A DNA stretch of 5,332 nt from Pseudomonadota bacterium (GTDB lineage: Bacteria > Pseudomonadota > Alphaproteobacteria > Rhizobiales > Rhizobiaceae), in NCBI GenBank assembly GCA_023428515.1, contig JAEYXI010000554.1, positions 1 to 5,332 on the forward strand, read 5' to 3'. The notes below the pieces were generated by a model. It was not told the origin of the DNA, did no database searches, and saw only the letters and a list, made by a program, of their open reading frames with translations. The translations under genes were made by a program, and so were the position numbers. Shown piece by piece: positions 1 to 4,181 of the stretch (position 1 is the stretch's first letter; the number at the start of each line of letters is the position of its first letter).

Positions 1-26
1 CCAAGCGTTACGAAGACCAGTACTGA
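1..26 (+). CDS. rpoA: RNA polymerase alpha subunit, last codons only (partial)
   Basis: Only the final seven codons and the TGA stop (24-26) are in the window; they read K-R-Y-E-D-Q-Y. From memory, this is the usual C-terminal tail of the RNA polymerase alpha subunit in rhizobial alphaproteobacteria. The position directly upstream of rplQ on the same strand is the standard end of the alpha operon. The fragment alone could not identify a gene, so the call depends on the tail plus the conserved neighbour. Alpha assembles the polymerase core and contacts UP elements and activators through its C-terminal domain, which lies outside the window. Confidence 0.8.
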
Positions 27-39
27 GCCTGAATAGAGC

Positions 40-106
40 ATGGTTCCGAGGACCGGTGCGTCCGGTCCGACGGTCATGCGGAAAACCATCAGAGGCCGTG
101 GCCTCT
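40..106 (+). other. Nested inverted repeats in the rpoA-rplQ gap
   Basis: The 105-base gap between rpoA and rplQ holds three stems. A perfect 7-bp stem GGACCGG (50-56) / CCGGTCC (62-68) has a TGCGT loop. It is enclosed by a 6-bp outer stem ATGGTT (40-45) / AACCAT (84-89). A separate stem AGAGGC (91-96) / GCCTCT (101-106) has a CGTG loop. None is followed by a T tract, so they are not ordinary intrinsic terminators. They end just before the rplQ Shine-Dalgarno sequence (AGAAGGA, about 116-122). Possible roles are an mRNA processing or stability element, or a translational control site. The structures are seen in the sequence; any role is inference. Confidence 0.4.
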
Positions 107-131
107 TGAACAACTAGAAGGAAGACAGCCC

Positions 132-563
132 ATGCGCCACGGTTTCAAAGGCCGTCGCTTCGCCCGCAGTGTCAGCCACCGCAAGGCGATGTTCGCCAAC
201 CTCGCCGTGTCTCTCATCGAGCACGAGCAGATCGTCACCACCCTCGAGAAGGCGAAGGATTTGCGCCCGATCGTCGAGAAGCTTGTCACGCTGGGCAAGC
301 GCGGCGACCTGCATGCACGCCGCCAAGTCATCGCACAGATCGGCAACGAAGGCGTCGTCAAGCGCCTGTTCGAGACGGTCGCGCCGCGTTATGCCGACCG
401 CCACGGCGGCTATCTGCGCATCATGAAGGCGGGCTTCCGCCACGGCGACAACGCCGCGATGGCGGTCATCGAGTTCGTCGATCGCGATACTTCGGCCAAG
501 GGTGCTGCCGACCGCGCCCGCGCGGAAGCCGAGGATGCCGAGGGCGAGGCCGTAGCGGCTTAA
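132..563 (+). CDS. rplQ: 50S ribosomal protein L17
   Basis: This encodes bL17, a protein of the large ribosomal subunit near the exit of the peptide tunnel. The 143-residue product begins [10 protein letters not shown] and has the typical basic, arginine-rich N-terminus. The L17 family signature runs from about residue 34 to 56 (IVTT..KAK.LRP.VEKLVT.GK) and is followed by the conserved RGDLHARRQ segment. The fold closes with [17 protein letters not shown] and AVIEFVDRD near residues 92-119. After that comes an alanine- and acid-rich tail of about 24 residues, which varies among alphaproteobacteria and makes the protein longer than the roughly 120-residue core. The ATG has a good Shine-Dalgarno sequence (AGAAGGA) about 9 bases upstream. 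The gene ends the rpoA transcription unit and is followed by a strong terminator. Confidence 0.98.
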   Translation: MRHGFKGRRFARSVSHRKAMFANLAVSLIEHEQIVTTLEKAKDLRPIVEKLVTLGKRGDLHARRQVIAQIGNEGVVKRLFETVAPRYADRHGGYLRIMKAGFRHGDNAAMAVIEFVDRDTSAKGAADRARAEAEDAEGEAVAA

Positions 564-589
564 TTCTCCTGGTTTTCGCGAAACAGTTT

Positions 590-612
590 AAGGGGCCTTC
601 GGGCCCCTTTTT
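590..612 (+). terminator. Intrinsic terminator of the rpoA-rplQ operon
   Basis: A perfect 8-bp stem AAGGGGCC (590-597) / GGCCCCTT (602-609) is closed by a C(TTCG)G tetraloop, one of the most stable RNA loops. It runs into a short T run (608-612). It begins 27 bases after the rplQ stop codon. This is a textbook rho-independent terminator and marks the end of the ribosomal protein transcription unit. The T run is short, so some read-through into the ankyrin gene is possible. Confidence 0.93.
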
Positions 613-671
613 CGTTGCGCCCGCTCCGGCAGCGACCCATCTGGAAGCATCTGGTCACTGGGTTCGTCTTC

Positions 672-1340
672 ATGCGCGCACATTTCGCCACCATCTGGTT
701 TTTGACGGCTGCCATGGCACTTGGAGGATCGACCGGGCCTAGTCTCGCACAGGAGGAAATCATGCTTCCCAATACAGTTCGCGCCGGCGATCTTGCCCAG
801 GTGCGCCTCCTTGCAGGAAAGGCGGATCTGGCGGCGCGCGACACGCAGGGGCGCACAGCCCTTCTGCTCGCGACCCATGCGGATCATGTCGAGATCGCAC
901 GCGTGCTCATCGAGGCGGGTGCCGACGTCAACGCCAAGGACGGCTTAAAGGATACGCCGTTCCTCTACGCGGGAGCGGAAGGGCGCGACGAAATCCTGAA
1001 ACTCATATTGGCGACCGGGAAGGCAAAGCTCGACGATACCAATCGTTATGGCGGCATCGCGCTCATCCCGGCGGCGCATCACGGGCACCCGACGACGGTC
1101 GCGATCCTGCTCGAAGCAGGCCTTGACGTCGATCACGTCAACAACCTTGGATGGACAGCGCTGCTCGAAGCGGTGATCCTCGGCGACGGTGGCCCGATCT
1201 ATCAGGAGATCGTTGGCCTATTGGTGGATGCCGGCGCGCAGCAGATTCCGGACGGTGAGGGCGTCACACCGCTGGAGCACGCGAAGAGACGCGGCTTCGA
1301 TGCGATCGCGGCGAGGATTGCGGCAGGTCCGAAGCGATAG
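672..1340 (+). CDS. Exported ankyrin-repeat protein
   Basis: The predicted 222-residue protein is built almost entirely of ankyrin repeats, which act as protein-binding scaffolds. Residues 1-26 look like a Sec signal peptide: a short MRAH start, a hydrophobic core FATIWFLTAAMALGG, and a likely signal peptidase site after SLA before QEE. This would place the protein in the periplasm. About six repeats follow: 32-57, 58-91 (G.TALLLAT..HVEIARVLIEAGADVNAKD), 92-125, 126-157 (YGGIALIPAAHHGH), 158-193 (GWTALLEAVILGDGG, with a small insertion) and 195-219. No enzymatic domain is present. The NRYGG, DVDHVNNLGWTALLEA and ILGDGG stretches match a bacterial ankyrin subfamily I remember, whose partners are unknown. 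The ATG at 672 was chosen because it gives the signal peptide, but it lacks a clear ribosome binding site. A much better one lies before the in-frame ATG at 762. No obvious promoter was seen in 613-671. The gene converges on the acyltransferase gene. Confidence 0.87.
   Translation: MRAHFATIWFLTAAMALGGSTGPSLAQEEIMLPNTVRAGDLAQVRLLAGKADLAARDTQGRTALLLATHADHVEIARVLIEAGADVNAKDGLKDTPFLYAGAEGRDEILKLILATGKAKLDDTNRYGGIALIPAAHHGHPTTVAILLEAGLDVDHVNNLGWTALLEAVILGDGGPIYQEIVGLLVDAGAQQIPDGEGVTPLEHAKRRGFDAIAARIAAGPKR
751..764 (+). promoter_or_regulatory. Perfect ribosome binding site with internal in-frame ATG
   Basis: AGGAGG at 751-756 is a full Shine-Dalgarno sequence, 5 bases before an ATG at 762-764 that is in frame with the ankyrin gene (residue 31). 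Starting here would remove the whole signal peptide and leave all the ankyrin repeats, giving a cytosolic protein of 192 residues. The ATG at 672 has no comparable site. Either this is the only start and the upstream hydrophobic stretch is chance, or the gene makes an exported and a cytosolic form. The match is seen in the sequence; its use is inference. The same bases encode Q-E-E at the predicted signal peptidase site, so codon choice could also create the motif by accident. Confidence 0.5.
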
Positions 1341-1347
1341 GACCTGC
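1323..1347. terminator. Hairpin between convergent genes, possible bidirectional terminator
   Basis: GCAGGTCC (1323-1330) and GGACCTGC (1340-1347) form a perfect 8-bp stem around a 9-base loop. The stem contains the last base of the ankyrin stop codon and ends 1 base before the acyltransferase stop codon on the other strand. The position fits a shared end point for both transcripts. Neither strand has a real T tract after the stem, so termination may be weak. The hairpin may instead protect 3' ends or limit convergent transcription. Confidence 0.5.
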
Positions 1348-1348
1348 T

Positions 1349-2509
1349 TCAGCAGCCGATAATGTACCGGCTGTATTTGCCCGTGATGTATTTCGCGACC
1401 ACGACGACCACCACGCTGATCGAGATGACCAGGACGCTGTAGATCGCAAGGTCTGTCACTGGTTCGCCGACATGCGGCGAGAGCGGCGCGGGCAGCCGCA
1501 TGAGCACGGCAATGACGATGCCGTGGACGAAGAACAGCCCGAAGCTGATGTCGGCGATGAAGCTCAACGGTCCTTTCAACCAGCCGCCCACATGGGTGAG
1601 CAGGCCGCAGAATAGCAGGATGCCGATATATTTCTGGACGAGCATCGCGTCGAACCCGACGAAGCCCAGACCGTCGCTCGGATAGCGCTCGAGATTGCCC
1701 GGAAAATGCATGATCATCGCCTGCACCGAGGCGATGGCGAGGATCGCGCCGACCAGCCCGGCAATCACGATCGGCCGGCTGATGAAATCCATGATCGGCT
1801 TGCGGTATTCGCAGAACAGAATGCCGAACATGTAGAAATTGGCGAAATAGAAGAAGCACTGGATCGGGTTGAGGTTGTCGACGGGCCGCACGACCCAGAA
1901 CGCGATGGCGAGGGAAGCGGCCAGGACGGCCGCGCGCCAGCCTTTCGACAACTCGATGAAGCGGTCGAAGAGCGGAGATGCCAGGAAGACGAGGAAGATG
2001 AAGGGAATGTACCAGTAGGCCGTGACCATGCGGCCGGTGGAGAAGAGCACGATAAAGTCGACGAAATAGCTGTGCGGGTAGGCCACGCCTTCCTTCACCG
2101 CGGTGACGGAGAATGGTCCGAGCCATATCTCCGCCAAGGCGAGGGGAGTAGCCAGGACCAGGTATGGCAGGCCTACATACAGCGCCTTCTTGCGCATGAA
2201 AGCGCCATAAGCGACGCGCCCGTAGAACACCTGCCGGTACAGGAAACCGGAGATGAAGACGAAATAGGCGGTGCCTCCGGTGATGAGCGCCGGGATGATA
2301 TTGAGCCACGTTACGCGCGTCTGCGGGTCCTCGTCGACGAAATGCGTCCAGGACACGGCATAGGTGTGGCCGGCGATGATCAACAGGATCGCCACGGCAC
2401 GAAAATACTCGATATAGGCGATGTGTTCGCGCGGCTTTGGCTGCGCCGCTGGCGGCGCCACGGCGACATCGATCGCGCGGCCGTCTTGAACCGAAGCGAC
2501 ATGATTCAT
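1349..2509 (-). CDS. Integral-membrane acyltransferase, acyltransferase-3 (OafA/ExoZ-like) family
   Basis: The 386-residue protein has about ten or eleven hydrophobic segments (near residues 35-52, 68-91, 109-125, 164-181, 193-207, 217-233, 246-267, 294-307, 321-337 and 355-375). It shows the acyltransferase-3 pattern. YIEYFRAVAILLIIAGHT at 32-49 carries the conserved Arg (37) and the His (48) expected to be catalytic. FVFISGFL follows near 83-90, then WYIPF near 166, and ISFGLFFVHG near 321-330. Members of this family move acyl groups, usually acetyl or succinyl, onto sugars of exopolysaccharide, O-antigen, peptidoglycan or small envelope molecules in the inner membrane. The substrate cannot be told here because no polysaccharide genes adjoin. 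The first 30 residues are a proline- and alanine-rich cytosolic leader. The ATG at 2509 was preferred to an in-frame GTG at 2554 that adds 15 unremarkable residues; neither has a clear Shine-Dalgarno sequence. The gene diverges from degP across a CtrA-like box. Confidence 0.87.
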   Translation of the reverse strand: MNHVASVQDGRAIDVAVAPPAAQPKPREHIAYIEYFRAVAILLIIAGHTYAVSWTHFVDEDPQTRVTWLNIIPALITGGTAYFVFISGFLYRQVFYGRVAYGAFMRKKALYVGLPYLVLATPLALAEIWLGPFSVTAVKEGVAYPHSYFVDFIVLFSTGRMVTAYWYIPFIFLVFLASPLFDRFIELSKGWRAAVLAASLAIAFWVVRPVDNLNPIQCFFYFANFYMFGILFCEYRKPIMDFISRPIVIAGLVGAILAIASVQAMIMHFPGNLERYPSDGLGFVGFDAMLVQKYIGILLFCGLLTHVGGWLKGPLSFIADISFGLFFVHGIVIAVLMRLPAPLSPHVGEPVTDLAIYSVLVISISVVVVVVAKYITGKYSRYIIGC

Positions 2510-2580
2510 AGGCGAACTCTGGAAGGTCGGGGGCCTTTGGCTGGTATGTACCACTTCGTGGCGAAGGGTGAATGAAATTC

Positions 2581-2596
2581 TTAACGGAAGGTTAAC
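2581..2596 (+). promoter_or_regulatory. CtrA-like binding box (TTAA-N7-TTAAC)
   Basis: TTAA (2581-2584), seven bases, then TTAAC (2592-2596) is an exact match to the full binding consensus of the alphaproteobacterial cell-cycle response regulator CtrA, TTAA-N7-TTAAC. Because TTAA is its own complement, the box also reads as TTAA-N7-TTAA on the minus strand. It lies 72 bases before the acyltransferase ATG and about 112 bases before degP. If CtrA sits over a -35 region, as at activated promoters, an acyltransferase transcript would start near 2555-2560 with a leader of about 50 bases, which fits the ATG at 2509. Binding and direction are inference. Confidence 0.6.
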
Positions 2597-2601
2597 GATG
2601 G

Positions 2602-2619
2602 CAGATCGCCGTCAGATCG
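2602..2619. repeat. Tandem CAGATCG repeat, 11-bp period
   Basis: CAGATCG occurs at 2602-2608 and again at 2613-2619, 11 bases start to start. The repeat continues the spacing of the TTAACG pair at 2581 and 2592, so four half-sites follow at 11, 10 and 11 bases, all on about the same face of the helix. This pattern is common for dimeric regulator sites. The regulator is unknown, and a short chance repeat is possible. Confidence 0.4.
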
Positions 2620-2646
2620 GCTGTTCTTTCACCCCGTGCTCGATGA

Positions 2647-2704
2647 GCCATTTATTTTGCACATTCCTCGTGAAAATGGCATCCGTTCACCCAAACTGAG
2701 GGAT
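2647..2704 (+). promoter_or_regulatory. Possible structured degP leader masking the ribosome binding site
   Basis: GCCATTT (2647-2653) pairs perfectly with AAATGGC (2674-2680), and inside it CAC (2660-2662) pairs with GTG (2670-2672). The apical loop is then exactly ATTCCTC (2663-2669). That loop is complementary to GAGGGAT (2698-2704), which contains the degP Shine-Dalgarno sequence, with one G-U pair. Loop and ribosome binding site could therefore pair as a pseudoknot. Alternatively the hairpin could open and a simple masking stem form. Such masking is typical of thermosensors of heat-shock genes. The leader must be transcribed from upstream of 2647, which is not shown. Confidence 0.35.
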
Positions 2705-2708
2705 TCGC

Positions 2709-4181
2709 ATGCGTTCCACCCGAATTGGTCTGGTTCTGATCGTCTCGTTGTTGTTGGCTGCCCCTGCGGGGTTGGTCGCTGCGCAAGAAGGCGAGGGGTT
2801 GAGCGACGTGCTGACCGACCTGCTTCGCGGCACTGAAGCCAACGGCCCAACGGCCGGTCCCGACCGCAGGGTTCCCTTTGGCCGTGAAGAAATGCAGCTC
2901 TCCTTTGCGCCGTTGGTCAAGGAGACCGCACCGGCTGTCGTCAATGTCTACGCTTCCAAGCAGGCCCGCGCGGTGCGTTCGCCCTTCGAAGGCGATCCCT
3001 TCTTCGAAAGGTTCTTCGGGCGCCAGATGCGGCCGCGCGTGCAGAACTCGCTGGGTTCGGGTGTCATCGTGGATGCGAGCGGCCTCGTCGTCACGAATTT
3101 CCACGTTATTCGCGACGCCGATGAAGTGAAGATCGCCATGTCCGATGGACGCGAGTTCACCAGCAAGGTTCTGCTGAAGGACGAGTCGCTCGACCTGGCT
3201 ATTCTGAAGATCGACTCGCCCGAACCTTTCCCCACCGTGCCGATCGGCGATTCCGATGCGCTCCAGGTGGGCGACCTCGTGCTCGCTGTCGGCAATCCGT
3301 TCGGCGTCGGCCAGACCACGACGAGCGGCATCGTCTCCGCACTGGCGCGCAGCCATGTCGGCGTGTCGGACTTCGGCTTCTTCATCCAGACGGATGCGGC
3401 GATCAATCCCGGCAATTCCGGCGGCGGCCTGATCAACATGGCCGGCCAGCTGGTCGGCATCAATACGGCCATCTTCAGCCGGAGCGGCGGCTCGATCGGC
3501 ATCGGCTTCGCCATTCCCTCGAACATGGTGCGCGCCGTGACGCAGGCTGCCGCCAGCGGCAGCGATTTCTTCGAGCGGCCTTATCTGGGCGCCGACTTCG
3601 AGGAAGTGACGGCGCAGATTGCGGAATCGCTCGGCATGGAGCGGCCGACCGGCGCACTGGTGAGCTCGGTGGCCCCCGATGGCCCATCCGCGAAGGCGGG
3701 GCTCCGGCCCGGCGACGTGGTGCTTACCATGAACGGCACGGCGATCGAGCATGTCGATGCGCTGAGCTATCGCCTGGCGACGCAGACGATCGGCGCAACG
3801 GCGGAACTCAAGGTGCTCTCGCAGGGCGATGAGAAAAACGTCAGCGTCGAGCTGGTCCGCGCCCCCGAAGGCATGGGCGCCGAGGTCACGATCCGCGGCC
3901 GCAGCCCGTTCGCTGGCGCGAAGGTCGCCGAGCTGTCGCCTCATCTGGCGCAGCGGCTGGGACTGAACGCGGACATCAAGGGCGTCACGGTGATCGACAT
4001 CGACCGCAACTCGCCGGCGGCGGGCTTCGGCCTGCAGCCGAAAGACATTGTCCGCGAGGTGAACGGCGAGGAGATCGACACGGCCGAGAAGCTGAAGAAG
4101 GTAGCGGAGACGCCTTCGCGCTGGTGGCGCTTCACGGTCGAACGTGACGGCCAGCTTCTGCGCCAGACGCTCAGGTACTGA
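2709..4181 (+). CDS. degP: Periplasmic DegP/DegQ (HtrA family) serine endoprotease
   Basis: HtrA-type proteases degrade or hold misfolded proteins in the periplasm and act in envelope stress. The product has 490 residues, slightly above the roughly 450-500 usual for the family. A signal peptide covers 1-25, with hydrophobic IGLVLIVSLLLAAPAG and cleavage likely after VAA before QEG. The trypsin-like domain spans about 65-280. The catalytic triad is complete: His132 in VVTNFHV, Asp162 in SLDLAIL and Ser237 in NPGNSGGG. The LA-loop region around DPFFERFFG is short and the protein has no cysteine, which is closer to DegQ/MucD than to E. coli DegP. Two PDZ domains follow, about 284-383 (with YLGADF as the peptide-binding strand) and about 392-490. 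The ATG has GAGG seven bases upstream. The stop codon overlaps the next start codon, so degP and rarA are very likely co-transcribed and translationally coupled. Naming it degP rather than degQ or mucD is conventional; the family call is secure. Confidence 0.96.
   Translation: MRSTRIGLVLIVSLLLAAPAGLVAAQEGEGLSDVLTDLLRGTEANGPTAGPDRRVPFGREEMQLSFAPLVKETAPAVVNVYASKQARAVRSPFEGDPFFERFFGRQMRPRVQNSLGSGVIVDASGLVVTNFHVIRDADEVKIAMSDGREFTSKVLLKDESLDLAILKIDSPEPFPTVPIGDSDALQVGDLVLAVGNPFGVGQTTTSGIVSALARSHVGVSDFGFFIQTDAAINPGNSGGGLINMAGQLVGINTAIFSRSGGSIGIGFAIPSNMVRAVTQAAASGSDFFERPYLGADFEEVTAQIAESLGMERPTGALVSSVAPDGPSAKAGLRPGDVVLTMNGTAIEHVDALSYRLATQTIGATAELKVLSQGDEKNVSVELVRAPEGMGAEVTIRGRSPFAGAKVAELSPHLAQRLGLNADIKGVTVIDIDRNSPAAGFGLQPKDIVREVNGEEIDTAEKLKKVAETPSRWWRFTVERDGQLLRQTLRY

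Larger units (their letters stand above)
2510..2708. promoter_or_regulatory. Divergent regulatory region between acyltransferase gene and degP
   Basis: These 199 bases must hold the promoters for both divergent genes. They contain a CtrA-like box (2581-2596), a second tandem repeat (2602-2619) and a potentially structured degP leader (2647-2704). No convincing sigma-70 pair, EcfG-type GGAAC element or heat-shock sigma-32 type promoter could be assigned on either strand. Weak AT-rich candidates for a degP -10 box lie at 2650-2658. The region is more AT-rich than the flanking genes, as expected for promoters. degP has a clear Shine-Dalgarno sequence, GAGG at 2698-2701, seven bases before its ATG. 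Confidence 0.6.

Noticed and set aside
615..671. TTG start extending the ankyrin protein by 19 residues
   Set aside because: It begins right after the rplQ terminator T run, has no ribosome binding site, and would put a charged segment before the signal peptide.
637..698. CCATCTGG at 637-644 and 691-698, plus ATCTGG at 649-654
   Set aside because: These are short repeats with irregular spacing, one of them inside the signal peptide coding region; no structure or regulator logic supports them.
1218..2309. 363-codon minus-strand frame overlapping the acyltransferase in another frame
   Set aside because: It is Arg-, His- and Pro-rich without hydrophobic segments or motifs, and it also runs antisense into the ankyrin gene.
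2510..2554. GTG start extending the acyltransferase by 15 residues
   Set aside because: There is no Shine-Dalgarno, the added residues show no conservation-like pattern, and a CtrA-driven transcript would leave almost no leader before it.
1706..2575. 289-codon plus-strand frame opposite the acyltransferase gene
   Set aside because: The composition is extremely charged and lacks any domain, while the minus strand gives a coherent multi-pass membrane protein with family motifs.
2600..2708. ROSE-type heat-shock RNA thermometer or sigma-32 promoter upstream of degP
   Set aside because: The UYGCU motif opposite the ribosome binding site is absent, and no CTTG/CCCAT-like pair with proper spacing was found.
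2652..3944. 430-codon open frame antisense to degP
   Set aside because: It lies opposite a clear protease gene, is rich in Arg, His, Asp and Ala with no recognisable domain, and is the expected by-product of GC-rich codon use.
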